64,000 nt of DNA. Origin: Streptomyces rubrogriseus. GTDB lineage: Bacteria; Actinomycetota; Actinomycetes; Streptomycetales; Streptomycetaceae. The position numbers and the translations under genes are program-made. Shown here piece after piece: positions 20,109 to 28,481 of the stretch. The first letter of the stretch is position 1. Each line of letters starts with the position of its first letter. The notes beneath the pieces were generated by a model, which did not search any database, was not told where the DNA came from, and worked only from the letters and a program-made list of their open reading frames with translations. The stretch covers positions 8,347,862 to 8,411,861 of the forward strand of contig NZ_CP116256.1 of assembly GCF_027947575.1 (NCBI RefSeq), written 5' to 3'.

Positions 20109-21283
20109 GCGATTCCGCTACCAACGACAGCGCCGGTACGGGCGCGGAGAGATCCGCTTCCGCTCCGGGTGACGGCACGCGCGCGGTGCGGGCCGGGCTC
20201 CCCGAACCGGTCAAGCACGAGCCCACCCTGCCGGGCCCGGTGTTCGCCGCCCACTTCCACCTGCCGGGGGACCCGACCGGGCCGTACACCTACGGCCGCG
20301 ACGAGAACCCGACCTGGACCCGCCTCGAGAGCGCCATCGGCGAGCTGGAGGCGCCCGGAGAGGCCGGCGTGGAGACGCTCGTCTTCGCCTCGGGCATGGC
20401 CGCGATCTCCTCGGTGCTCTTCTCACAGCTGCGCGCGGGCGACACCGCCGTCCTGCCCGACGACGGCTACCAGGCGCTGCCGCTGGTCCGCGCGCAGCTG
20501 GAGGCGTACGGCATCGAGGTGCGCACCGCGTCGACCGGCCGGGACGCGCAGCTCGACGTCCTGGACGGGGCGAAGCTGCTGTGGATCGAGACGCCGTCGA
20601 ACCCGGGTCTCGACGTGTGCGACGTACGCCGGCTCGTCGAGGCGGCGCACGCGGGCGGCGCCCTGGTGGCCGTCGACAACACCCTCGCCACCCCGCTCGG
20701 GCAGCGCCCGCTGGAGCTCGGCGCGGACTTCTCGGTGGCCAGCGGAACCAAGCAGCTCACCGGCCACGGCGACGTCCTGCTGGGCTACGTGGCCGGCCGC
20801 GACGCCGGGGCGATGGCCGCCGTTCGGCGCTGGCGCAAGATCGTCGGTGCGATTCCCGGCCCCATGGAGGCCTGGCTCGCGCACCGCTCGATCGCCACCC
20901 TCCAGCTGCGCGTGGACCGGCAGGACTCCACCGCGCTCAAGGTGGCCGAAGCCCTCCGCACCCGGCCCGAGATCACTGGCCTGCGGTACCCCGGGCTGCC
21001 CGACGACCCGTCCCACAAGGTCGCCTCGCAGCAGATGCTGCGCTACGGCTGTGTCGTCTCCTTCACGCTGCCCTCGCGCGCGCGTGCCGATCGTTTTCTC
21101 GACGCGCTGCGCCTCGTCGAGGGCGCGACGAGCTTCGGCGGGGTGCGCTCCACGGCGGAGCGGCGCGGGCGCTGGGGCGGCGACGCGGTGCCGGAGGGCT
21201 TCATCCGGCTCTCCGTCGGCGCGGAGGACCCCGACGACCTGGTGGCGGATCTGCTGCGCGCGCTGGACGAAACAACGGAATGA
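20105..21283 (+). CDS. Cystathionine gamma-synthase/lyase family PLP enzyme
   Basis: A 392-residue Cys/Met-metabolism PLP enzyme. Marks are GPYTYGRDENPTWTRLESAI, FASGMAAISSVLF (PLP phosphate-binding), WIETPSNPGLDVCD, VDNTLATP, and SGTKQLTGHGD with the Schiff-base Lys216. Members interconvert cystathionine, homocysteine and cysteine or eliminate side chains; the exact reaction cannot be decided. The first 25 residues are a disordered extension. Start overlaps the ptpA stop (ATGA). A strong terminator follows at 21343-21381. Confidence 0.88.
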   Translation: MSDSATNDSAGTGAERSASAPGDGTRAVRAGLPEPVKHEPTLPGPVFAAHFHLPGDPTGPYTYGRDENPTWTRLESAIGELEAPGEAGVETLVFASGMAAISSVLFSQLRAGDTAVLPDDGYQALPLVRAQLEAYGIEVRTASTGRDAQLDVLDGAKLLWIETPSNPGLDVCDVRRLVEAAHAGGALVAVDNTLATPLGQRPLELGADFSVASGTKQLTGHGDVLLGYVAGRDAGAMAAVRRWRKIVGAIPGPMEAWLAHRSIATLQLRVDRQDSTALKVAEALRTRPEITGLRYPGLPDDPSHKVASQQMLRYGCVVSFTLPSRARADRFLDALRLVEGATSFGGVRSTAERRGRWGGDAVPEGFIRLSVGAEDPDDLVADLLRALDETTE

Positions 21284-21342
21284 CAGCGTCTCACTGACCT
21301 CGACTCAATGACGTCGACTCAATGACATCGACGGACGTCTAC

Positions 21343-21381
21343 GGACGGTCCGAGCCTCCCCCCTCGTGGCTCGGACCGTCC
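21343..21381 (+). terminator. Terminator after the ptpA operon
   Basis: Perfect 14-bp arms (GGACGGTCCGAGCC and complement) around an 11-nt loop, 60 bp after the PLP-enzyme stop. Confidence 0.85.
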
Positions 21382-21526
21382 TCCGGTTCCACGCGCGAAG
21401 AACCGCTCGCACAAGGCTAGTTGACTCTGCGTCAGTGTCCAATCACCGTAGCGACAGCGACCTATCGACTTATTTATAGTGGGCGGGCGGGGGCTGGAGA
21501 AGAACAGAAGAGGGGCGGGTTTTCCC

Positions 21527-22432
21527 GTGGATCTGGCCTTGCTCCGCACCTTCGTCACCGTGCACCGGGCCGGTTCCTTCACCCGCGCGGCCGCTCTGCT
21601 CGGCCTCTCGCAGCCCGCCGTCACCTCGCAGATCCGCACGCTGGAGCGTCAGCTCGGCCGCCCGCTGTTCCTGCGACAGGCCCGCGGCGTGACCCCGACG
21701 ACCATCGGCGACGAACTCGCCCACAAGGCCGCACCGCATCTCGACGCCCTGGTGGAGATCGCCGAGACCGGGCTGGAGGACGACTCCTCCCTGCGGACCC
21801 TGCACCTGGCCGGACCGCCCGAGTTCACCGCCGAACGGGCGCTGCCCGCGCTCGGCGAGCTCACCGGCGAGGACGGCCAGGCCTTCGCCCTGCGCGCCTC
21901 CTTCGGGAACGCCGAGGAGGCCATGGAGGGCCTCGCGGCCGGGCATCACGATCTGGCCATCGGCACGGCTCGTCCACGCGGGGCGCTGCTCACCGCGACT
22001 GCGCTCTGCGACGAAGTGCACGTGCTGGTCGCCACGCCGCACTGGGCGGAGCGCGCGGGCGTCGAAGACGTCCGCGACACCGATGCTTCCGCCCTGAAGC
22101 ACGTCCCCGTGGTCGAGGTGCACGAGTCACTGCCCTTCGTCGCCCGTTACTGGGCCTCCGTCTTCGACGCCCGTCCGGCCTCACCGGCCACGGTCGTCGC
22201 CCCCGACCTGCGTGCCGTTCTCGCCTGCGCGGTCGCGGGCGCCGGCCTCGCCGTCCTGCCGCGCTATCTGTGCGCGGAGGCGCTGGAACGCGGTGACGTG
22301 GTCGCCCTGCATGATCCGCCGGTTCCGCCGCTGCGGACGTATTTCCTGGTGGTGCGCACCGGCACGTTGGCGATGCCGCACATCGCCCGCGCCCACGAGT
22401 GGTTGCTGCGCGCGGCCGCCGTCTGGAACTGA
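21527..22432 (+). CDS. LysR-family transcriptional regulator
   Basis: A 301-residue LysR regulator. The helix-turn-helix occupies residues about 1-60 (VDLALLRTFVTVHRAGSFTR, then SQPAVTSQIRTLERQLGRPL). The remainder is the two-lobed effector domain, with the late conserved block CAVAGAGLAVLPRYLCAEAL. The inducer and target are unknown, and no divergent partner gene exists since the gene upstream points the same way. GTG at 21527 follows AGGGGCGGG and begins at the canonical LysR N-terminus. Confidence 0.92.
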   Translation: MDLALLRTFVTVHRAGSFTRAAALLGLSQPAVTSQIRTLERQLGRPLFLRQARGVTPTTIGDELAHKAAPHLDALVEIAETGLEDDSSLRTLHLAGPPEFTAERALPALGELTGEDGQAFALRASFGNAEEAMEGLAAGHHDLAIGTARPRGALLTATALCDEVHVLVATPHWAERAGVEDVRDTDASALKHVPVVEVHESLPFVARYWASVFDARPASPATVVAPDLRAVLACAVAGAGLAVLPRYLCAEALERGDVVALHDPPVPPLRTYFLVVRTGTLAMPHIARAHEWLLRAAAVWN

Positions 22433-22467
22433 GCCGGCGGACTCACGAACCGGTCGCGCGTCACGAT

Positions 22468-22481
22468 GTTTCACGTGGAAC
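22468..22481. promoter_or_regulatory. parS-like site, one mismatch, before the Nudix gene
   Basis: GTTTCACGTGGAAC differs from parS by one base and lies in the 70-bp gap between the LysR and Nudix genes. Another copy with the same mismatch is at 38163. Confidence 0.65.
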
Positions 22482-22502
22482 CAGCCGGGCCACATTTCTC
22501 CC

Positions 22503-22985
22503 ATGACCGTCCGACCCGTGGTCAAGCGCACCGCTCGCGCCGTCCTGCTGGACGGCGATCACCTGATCCTGATCAAGCGGACCAAGCCCGGCGTCGACCC
22601 CTACTGGGTCACTCCCGGCGGCGGGGTCGAACCGGACGACACCACCGTCGTGGACGCCCTGCACCGTGAGGTGTACGAGGAACTCGGCGCCAAGATCAGC
22701 GACGTGGTGCCCTGCTTCGTCGACACCGTCGAGCACATCGGCGAGGACGGTGGCGCGACCGGCGTGAAGGTGCAGCACTTCTTCGTCTGCCACCTGGAAT
22801 CCATGGACCCGTCCCTGCGGCACGGCCCCGAGATCGATGAACCGGCCGGTGAGTACGAGATCGTCAGGGTGCCGTTCACCCGGGTCGGGATCGCCTCCGT
22901 CCACCTCGTACCGCTGTCCCTGCGGCACTACCTGGACGGCAACATCGAAGGCGTGCGTGCCCTGCACGCACCCGACCTCGGCTGA
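22503..22985 (+). CDS. Nudix hydrolase
   Basis: A 160-residue Nudix protein. The Nudix box is GGGVEPDDTTVVDALHREVY followed by EELG, and the catalytic REVYEELG helix is intact. The first glutamate of the formal consensus (G-x5-E) is replaced by threonine, a modest deviation. Nudix enzymes cleave nucleoside diphosphates linked to another group, and the substrate is undetermined. ATG at 22503 begins the beta-strand RPVVKRTARAVLLDGDHLIL. There is no ribosome site, so a leaderless start is possible. Confidence 0.87.
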   Translation: MTVRPVVKRTARAVLLDGDHLILIKRTKPGVDPYWVTPGGGVEPDDTTVVDALHREVYEELGAKISDVVPCFVDTVEHIGEDGGATGVKVQHFFVCHLESMDPSLRHGPEIDEPAGEYEIVRVPFTRVGIASVHLVPLSLRHYLDGNIEGVRALHAPDLG

Positions 22986-23063
22986 ACCGACTTGGCCGAA
23001 AGCTCGCAGGTTCCACCGGAAAGAGGTGGACGCGGGAGGCCGCCGTCGGACAGCCTGACCTGC

Positions 23064-23930
23064 GTGCCGACACCTTTCCTCGCCTCTGCTCCGATCCGCC
23101 GTCTGACGCTCCGCGATCTCACCGCCTGCGCCGACCTGTCCGAGGACCGGGGGTGGCCGCGGGAGGAGCACAAGTGGGGGTTCCTCCTCACCGCCGGAAA
23201 GGGGTACGGCATCGACGACCCCGGCGGCGGTCTCGTCGCCGCCTGCACCGTCACCGAGTACGGACCGCAGGAACGCCCCTCGCTCGCCGCCATCGGCATG
23301 GTGCTGGTCGCCGAGCGGCACGCGCGCCAGGGCGTCGGACGCCGTCTGATGCGTCACATCGTCTCCGGGCTGGGGACCCTGCCGCTGACCCTGCACGCGA
23401 CACCGTTCGGCCGGCCGCTCTACGAGGAGCTGGGCTTCAAGGTGACGGGCGGGGCGGAGATGGTGCGGGGCCGTTTCGTCCCGGGCGGGCCGGAACCGAA
23501 GACCGTCACCCGCGCGGCCACCGCCGAGGACCTCGCCACGGTCCTCCGGCTCGACGAGGAGGTCTTCGGTGCGGACCGCACTCCCATCGTCACGCGGCTG
23601 CCCGCCTTCGCCGACCAGTTGCGTGTCGCCGAGGAGGACGGCCGGATCATCGGGTACGCCGCGGCCTGGCCGAACATGGACACCCACGTGGTGGGCCCGC
23701 TGATCGCCCGTGACACCGAGACGGCCAAGGCCCTGATCGGCTCGCTCGCCGCCCGTACCGACCGACCGCTGCGCACGGACATCGACGTACGGCACGACGA
23801 GCTGCTGGCGTGGGTGAAGGAGCGCGGCCTCTCCAGCATCGCCCCCAACGCCGTCATGACCTACGGGATCACCGAACTGCCCGGGGACTGGACCCGGCGC
23901 TTCGCGCCGCTGACGGTCGCGGCGGGCTGA
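23064..23930 (+). CDS. GNAT acetyltransferase (tandem domains)
   Basis: A 288-residue protein with two GNAT-like halves. The first has the acetyl-CoA motif LVAERHARQGVGRRLMRHIV (R-x-x-G-x-G), followed by PLYEELGFKVTGGAEM. The second (about 150-288) is more divergent and lacks a clear CoA loop. Such double GNATs acetylate small molecules or antibiotics; the substrate is unknown. GTG at 23064 lacks a clear ribosome site; a TTG at 22992 in the same frame is the only longer choice and would add 24 low-complexity residues. Confidence 0.82.
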   Translation: MPTPFLASAPIRRLTLRDLTACADLSEDRGWPREEHKWGFLLTAGKGYGIDDPGGGLVAACTVTEYGPQERPSLAAIGMVLVAERHARQGVGRRLMRHIVSGLGTLPLTLHATPFGRPLYEELGFKVTGGAEMVRGRFVPGGPEPKTVTRAATAEDLATVLRLDEEVFGADRTPIVTRLPAFADQLRVAEEDGRIIGYAAAWPNMDTHVVGPLIARDTETAKALIGSLAARTDRPLRTDIDVRHDELLAWVKERGLSSIAPNAVMTYGITELPGDWTRRFAPLTVAAG

Positions 23931-24029
23931 CTCCGGCGGGGAAGGCTCCGAGACGCGGGGAGGACTACCGAGACGACGAGCCGGTCCCCGGGCCTTCCCG
24001 GAACCGGCCGTCGGATCGGTGACCGCGCC

Positions 24030-24046
24030 GCCGTCCGTTGGACGGC
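24030..24046. terminator. Hairpin between convergent genes
   Basis: GCCGTCC-GTT-GGACGGC, perfect 7-bp arms, in the 135-bp gap between the GNAT gene and the GlcG-like gene, which converge. It could stop both. Confidence 0.55.
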
Positions 24047-24065
24047 CGCCGTCGTCGGACGAGGG

Positions 24066-24485
24066 TCAGGCGAGCGCCCGCACGGCGGCCGAGGCGAACC
24101 CGTGGTCCTGGTCGGGCGCGCCGCCGCCCACCCCGATCGCTCCGATCAGCCGGCCCTCGCGGTGCACGGGCAGGCCGCCCGCGATGAACAGGAGCGGCCG
24201 GTCGAGGGCGGTGGGCAGGGTGTGGAAGAGGCCTCCGGGCTGCACGGCGTCGACGAGGTCGGCGGTGGGAGCGTTCAGCTGGAGTGCCGTGTAGGCCTTG
24301 CGCGTGCTGGTCTCACCGGAGATCAGCACGGCCCGGTCGTCGCGTCGGAAGGCGAGCAGGTGGCCGCCGGCGTCGAGGACGGTGACGCTGACCGTGACAC
24401 CGGCCGCCTCGGCGGCGTGGTGCGCCGCGGTGACGAGCGCTTCGGCGTCCTGGGTCGTCAGCGGGGTGACAGCGGTGGTGCTCAT
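24066..24485 (-). CDS. GlcG/HbpS-like (DUF336) protein
   Basis: A 139-residue protein of the GlcG/HbpS (DUF336) family: VSVTVLDAGGHLLAFRRDDR, a helical segment TRKAYTALQLNAPTADL, PLLFIAGGLPVHREGRLIGA and IGVGGGAPDQDHGFA. Streptomyces HbpS is a secreted heme/iron sensor working with SenS-SenR. This copy has no signal peptide and no adjacent two-component genes, so it is more likely a cytosolic cofactor-binding relative. It lies 117 bp downstream of an MFS exporter on the same strand, under likely MarR control. Confidence 0.82.
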   Translation of the reverse strand: MSTTAVTPLTTQDAEALVTAAHHAAEAAGVTVSVTVLDAGGHLLAFRRDDRAVLISGETSTRKAYTALQLNAPTADLVDAVQPGGLFHTLPTALDRPLLFIAGGLPVHREGRLIGAIGVGGGAPDQDHGFASAAVRALA

Positions 24486-24602
24486 GGAACTTTCTCCTTG
24501 GTCGTGCCGGGTGGTGCGGTGCCTCGGTGGTCGCCGAGGCGGTGGTGGCCGCGGAGGTGCGGGGACGGCCCTGGCCCCGCACCCCCGAGCCGGGGTCGGT
24601 GG

Positions 24603-25817
24603 TCAGTGGCGGACGGCGGCGGCCCGCTGTTCGGTGGAGGGGACGGAACCCGCGACGACTGAGCCCGAATCCCTTCCGCGCCGTTCCAGGGCGGCCGAGA
24701 GGACGGCGAGGACCAGCGCGGCGGCGGCGAGAACGGCGCCGACCCAGTTGGGGGCGGTGTAGCCGAAGCCTGCCGCGATCACTACCCCGCCCAGCCAGGC
24801 GGAGAGCGCGTTGCCGAGGTTGAAGGCGCCGATGTTCACCGCGGAGGCCAGCGTCGGGGCGCCGTGTGCGTGGTCCAGGACGCGCTTCTGCAGCGGCGGG
24901 ACGGTGGCGAAGCCCAGGGCCCCGATCAGGACGACGGTCACGGCGGACGCGATCTTGTCGTGCGCGGTGAGGGTGAAGAGGGCGAGTACGACGGACAGGG
25001 CGCCCAGGGAGATGTACAGCATGGGCATCAGGGCTCGGTCGGCGAACCGGCCGCCGACGAGGTTGCCGCCGACCATGCCGAGGCCGAAGAGGACCAGCAG
25101 CCAGGTGACCGAGCCGTCGGCGAAGCCCGCGACATGGGTCATCATCGGCGCGATGTAGGTGATCGCCGCGAAGACACCGCCGAAGCCGAGGACGGTCATG
25201 GCCATCGCGAGCAGGACCTGCACGTTCTTGAACGCGGCCATCTCGTCGCGCAGCCGCACGCCTTCGGCCCTGGGCATGTCGGGGACCAGCTTGGCGACGC
25301 CGGCCAGACCGACGACGCCGAGCGCGGCCACGACGGCGAAGGTGACGCGCCAGCCGGCGGTCTGCCCGATCAGCGTGCCCAGCGGGACGCCGACGACATT
25401 GGCGACGGTCAGTCCGGTGAACATCATCGCGATGGCGCCGGCCTTCTTGTGCGGTGCGACCAGGCCGGCCGCGACGACGGATCCGATGCCGAAGAAGGCG
25501 CCGTGGGCGAGCGAGGCGACCACGCGGCCGATCAGCATGACCGAGAAGGCGGGGGCGACGGCGGAGAGCAGGTTGCCGACGATGAACAGGCCCATCAGCA
25601 GCATGAGCATCCGCTTGCGCGGAACCCTGGTGCCGAGCACGGTCATCAGCGGGGCGCCGAGCATCACACCGAGCGCGTACCCGGTCACCAGGTAGCCGGC
25701 GGTGGGAATGGAGACCCCGTAGTCGCTGGCGACCTCGGGCAGCAAGCCCATGATCACGAACTCGGTCGTTCCGATCCCGAAGGCCCCGATCGCGAGGGCC
25801 AGAAGCGCGAGAGGCAT
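24603..25817 (-). CDS. MFS efflux transporter (AraJ/YdhP-like)
   Basis: A 404-residue, 12-helix major-facilitator drug/sugar efflux type protein. The N-terminus MPLALLALAIGAFGIGTTEF followed by VIMGLLPEVA is diagnostic of the DHA1 AraJ/YdhP/CmlA branch, and the loop motif LGTRVPRKRMLMLLMGLFIV is present. ATG at 25817 has GGAAGGTG nine bases upstream; the frame extends to 25889 but the family begins at MPLALL. It diverges from a MarR regulator with inverted repeats in the gap, a standard exporter/repressor arrangement. Confidence 0.9.
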   Translation of the reverse strand: MPLALLALAIGAFGIGTTEFVIMGLLPEVASDYGVSIPTAGYLVTGYALGVMLGAPLMTVLGTRVPRKRMLMLLMGLFIVGNLLSAVAPAFSVMLIGRVVASLAHGAFFGIGSVVAAGLVAPHKKAGAIAMMFTGLTVANVVGVPLGTLIGQTAGWRVTFAVVAALGVVGLAGVAKLVPDMPRAEGVRLRDEMAAFKNVQVLLAMAMTVLGFGGVFAAITYIAPMMTHVAGFADGSVTWLLVLFGLGMVGGNLVGGRFADRALMPMLYISLGALSVVLALFTLTAHDKIASAVTVVLIGALGFATVPPLQKRVLDHAHGAPTLASAVNIGAFNLGNALSAWLGGVVIAAGFGYTAPNWVGAVLAAAALVLAVLSAALERRGRDSGSVVAGSVPSTEQRAAAVRH

Positions 25818-25872
25818 GGAGGGGTACACCTTCCCAAACGATTGCAGGAGCGCTTTGCGTTCGCTCACAATA

Positions 25873-25896
25873 ATTGCACACGCGGGCAATATGCAA
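25873..25896. promoter_or_regulatory. Candidate MarR operator between MFS and marR genes
   Basis: The 140-bp divergent gap holds nested inverted repeats: ATTGC-N8-GCAAT (25873-25890) and TTGCA-N13-TGCAA (25874-25896). MarR proteins bind such AT-containing palindromes near the start of divergent targets. Confidence 0.5.
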
Positions 25897-25957
25897 GCGC
25901 TGACAATCGCGCGACTGGTCTACCCTGGTCTCAGCCGCTCCTGGACGGAGGATCCAC

Positions 25958-26422
25958 ATGACAGCGACGGACCCCGCGCTCACCGCCCTCTCCCAGGGCT
26001 GGTGCGCCCTCTCCCTGCTGCACGGGAGGATCGAGGCACACATCGAGCGCGCTCTGCAGACCGGGCACGACCTGAGCGTGCGCGAGTACTCCCTGCTCGA
26101 CGTGCTCAGCCGCCAGCACGACGGCGACGGGGGACATCTGCAGATGAAGCAGGTCGCCGACGCCGTCGTCCTCAGCCAGAGCGCCACCACCCGGCTGGTC
26201 ACCCGGCTCGAGGACCGTGGCCTGCTCGAGCGCTACCTGTGCCCCACCGACCGGCGCGGCATCTACACCAACGTGACCGCGGCGGGCCTGCAGCTGCTCG
26301 ACGAGGCGCGGCCCACCAACGACACCGCCCTGCGCGAGGCCCTCGACGAGGCTGCGGCCAACCCCGACCTGGCCCCGCTGGTCCGGGCCGTGGAGACGCT
26401 GAAGGCACCGGTGCCCGCCTAG
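25958..26422 (+). CDS. MarR-family transcriptional regulator
   Basis: A 154-residue MarR winged-helix repressor. The recognition region is MKQVADAVVLSQSATTRLVT, followed by RLEDRGLLERYLCPTDRRGI (wing with the conserved D-R-R). It also has a typical dimerisation helix at each end. It probably represses the divergent MFS gene and itself. The ligand is unknown. GGAGG lies close upstream of the ATG at 25958. Confidence 0.91.
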   Translation: MTATDPALTALSQGWCALSLLHGRIEAHIERALQTGHDLSVREYSLLDVLSRQHDGDGGHLQMKQVADAVVLSQSATTRLVTRLEDRGLLERYLCPTDRRGIYTNVTAAGLQLLDEARPTNDTALREALDEAAANPDLAPLVRAVETLKAPVPA

Positions 26423-26473
26423 AGCCTGTCCGGGCAACCGGGCACCGGCCCGGCCCGGTTCTAGAGTGCAGGC

Positions 26474-26926
26474 ATGGGAGATCTCGAAATACGCCCCACC
26501 ACCGCCGAGGACCTCTCGGCGGTCGTCGCGATGCTCGCCGACGACCCGCTGGGCGCACGGCGCGAATCACCGGACGACCTGGGCCCGTATCTGGCCGCCT
26601 TCGAACGCCTCAGGGTTGATCCGAACCAGCATCTGGTGGTGGCCGTCCGCGACGATCGTGTCGTCGGCACGCTCCAGTTGACGATCGTCCCCGGACTGTC
26701 CCGGCGCGGCGCGACCCGTTCGATCATCGAAGGGGTACGCATCCACCGCGACGAACGCGGCAGCGGACTGGGCACACAGCTGATCGAGTGGGCGATCGAC
26801 GAGTCCCGGCGGCAGAGCTGCCACCTGGTGCAGCTCACCTCGGACAAGACGCGTACCGACGCCCACCGCTTCTACGAGCGACTCGGCTTCGAGGCCTCGC
26901 ACACGGGCTTCAAACTTCAGCTCTGA
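26474..26926 (+). CDS. GNAT acetyltransferase
   Basis: A 150-residue single-domain GNAT. The beta-4/alpha-3 acetyl-CoA region is GVRIHRDERGSGLGTQLIEW, and the C-terminus has the usual TSDKTRTDAHRFYERLGFEA. Closest in look to small GNATs acting on amino-group metabolites; the substrate is unknown. TAGAGT, a good -10 hexamer, ends seven bases before the ATG at 26474 and there is no ribosome site, so a leaderless mRNA is likely. Confidence 0.87.
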   Translation: MGDLEIRPTTAEDLSAVVAMLADDPLGARRESPDDLGPYLAAFERLRVDPNQHLVVAVRDDRVVGTLQLTIVPGLSRRGATRSIIEGVRIHRDERGSGLGTQLIEWAIDESRRQSCHLVQLTSDKTRTDAHRFYERLGFEASHTGFKLQL

Positions 26927-26949
26927 GTGCACCACTCCCGTCACACGCG

Positions 26950-26987
26950 GCGCGCGGCCCGGTTTCACGTGAAACCGGGCCGCGCGC
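26950..26987. terminator. 38-bp palindrome between convergent genes, with parS at its centre
   Basis: A perfect 38-bp palindrome (19-bp arms) whose central 14 bp are parS. It lies 23 bp after the GNAT stop and 14 bp before the end of the convergent serine-hydrolase gene, where a bidirectional terminator is expected. Confidence 0.75.
26962..26975. promoter_or_regulatory. parS: parS site (perfect)
   Basis: GTTTCACGTGAAAC, centred in the larger palindrome at 26950-26987. Confidence 0.95.
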
Positions 26988-27001
26988 TGTACGGACGACC
27001 G

Positions 27002-28387
27002 CTAGCCGATCCCCCGCCATCCCTCCGGGTCCACTCCACCCGGCACGGAGGCGCCCTCGTCGTACGGCTGACGCGTGAAGACGAACGATCCGAGATCCAG
27101 ATGGCTGACGGTGCCGTCCGGACGCCTCACCGCACGCAACGACTCCCCCGCGTAATACCCCTCCAGTCCCGTCCAGCTGCCGTCACCGTTCGCCCGGAAG
27201 CGTGAGCGGCGGCCCTGACCGGACAGTGGCCCCAGCGAAACCCCTCCGTCGGACGTCAGCCGCAGGGCGAAGGCATGCGTCCCCCAGTACCACTGCCCCG
27301 CCAACTCCAGTACGGAGGAATCGACCTCCCGCAGTGGACGCCACGGTTCGGGAATCCGGGGCTCAGCCTCGGCGACAATGCGCACGAGGTCGGCCCCGAC
27401 CCCGGCGAGCAGTGGCCCCGAGGTGCAGTTGGTCAGCACCACCGCGGCCACGTCGTCCTCCACACCGATGGTGAGGTTGGCCAGGAATCCCGGCAGGGAC
27501 CCGGAATGCCCGACGAGCAGCCGCCCGTCCCGGTGCTGAATCTGCAGCCCCAGCCCGTAGGCAGCGCCGTCCACCACATCAGCGGACTCGGCCGGGGCGG
27601 CGGGCGCCCGCATCTCCCGCACGGTCTCCGCCCCGAGCACCCGGTCGTCCCCCAGCGTCAGGAAGACGGCGAACCGCGCCAGGTCCCCGGTGGTGGACCA
27701 GAGCTGGCCGGCCGGGGCCATCCGCCCGAGGTCCTCGACAGGCTCGGCAAGCATCACGTCGGCCCATGGATGCACTGCCCAGCCACCGGCATGCGGGGCG
27801 CTGGGCCGGATACCCGTACGCCGCAGCTCCAGCGGGTCCAGCACCTCCCGTTGCAGCACCTCTTCCCACGGAGCGCCGCGCAACTTCTCGACCAGCGCGC
27901 CGAGCAGCGTGTAGCCGGGGTTGGAGTAGTGGTGCCGACGGCCCACCGGGTGCAGGAGCGGCTGCTTGCCCAGCACATCGGCGAGTTCGGGGCGCAGCGA
28001 GCCCGGTGTCCGCTCCCACCAGGGCGCCGGTGACTCGGCGGCCAGCCCGCCCGAGTGCGCGAGCAGTTCGGCGATCGTTGCCTCCCCCACCCCGGTGCCC
28101 GGCAGGTGCTCCTCCAGCGGATCCCCGAGGTCGAGCACGCCCTCGTCGCGCAGCCGCAGGACGAGGACGGCGGTGAACGTCTTGGTGATCGAGCCGATCC
28201 GGTACTGCACGTTCTCGTCCGGGCCGTGCCCGTCGACCGAGGTCCGCGCACCGTGCCACACCGCCCGCCCGCCCCGGACCACCGCGGCGACGAGTGACGG
28301 CGTTCGCCCTTCCGCCTGGGCCACGGCGATCCGGTGGGTCAGCGCCCGCCGGGTGGTGGGGAGCAGCTCTCCCTGAGATGTCGTCAT
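27002..28387 (-). CDS. Serine hydrolase, beta-lactamase / D-Ala-D-Ala carboxypeptidase family
   Basis: A 461-residue class-C-type serine hydrolase. The catalytic S-x-x-K is SITK (Ser66, Lys69), the Y-x-N motif is YSN (Tyr154), and VGHSGSLPG gives the third H-x-G box. The C-terminal ~110 residues form an extra beta-rich domain (ELAGQWYWGTHAFALRLTSD). There is no signal peptide, so it may be a cytosolic esterase-like member and not a secreted beta-lactamase. ATG at 28387 precedes TTSQGELLP. Confidence 0.87.
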   Translation of the reverse strand: MTTSQGELLPTTRRALTHRIAVAQAEGRTPSLVAAVVRGGRAVWHGARTSVDGHGPDENVQYRIGSITKTFTAVLVLRLRDEGVLDLGDPLEEHLPGTGVGEATIAELLAHSGGLAAESPAPWWERTPGSLRPELADVLGKQPLLHPVGRRHHYSNPGYTLLGALVEKLRGAPWEEVLQREVLDPLELRRTGIRPSAPHAGGWAVHPWADVMLAEPVEDLGRMAPAGQLWSTTGDLARFAVFLTLGDDRVLGAETVREMRAPAAPAESADVVDGAAYGLGLQIQHRDGRLLVGHSGSLPGFLANLTIGVEDDVAAVVLTNCTSGPLLAGVGADLVRIVAEAEPRIPEPWRPLREVDSSVLELAGQWYWGTHAFALRLTSDGGVSLGPLSGQGRRSRFRANGDGSWTGLEGYYAGESLRAVRRPDGTVSHLDLGSFVFTRQPYDEGASVPGGVDPEGWRGIG

Positions 28388-28481
28388 GTGCCCAGTCCAC
28401 CGGCCGGGGCACCGCACGTCGAGCCGATTTCCCCGTGGCACCGTCCGCTGCGGGGAGCGCGACAGCCCAACCGGCCCGCTG

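Noticed and set aside
22503..22985. Nudix protein as an inactive variant
   Set aside because: Only the first consensus Glu of the box is changed; the catalytic REVYEELG helix is intact, so activity is still likely.
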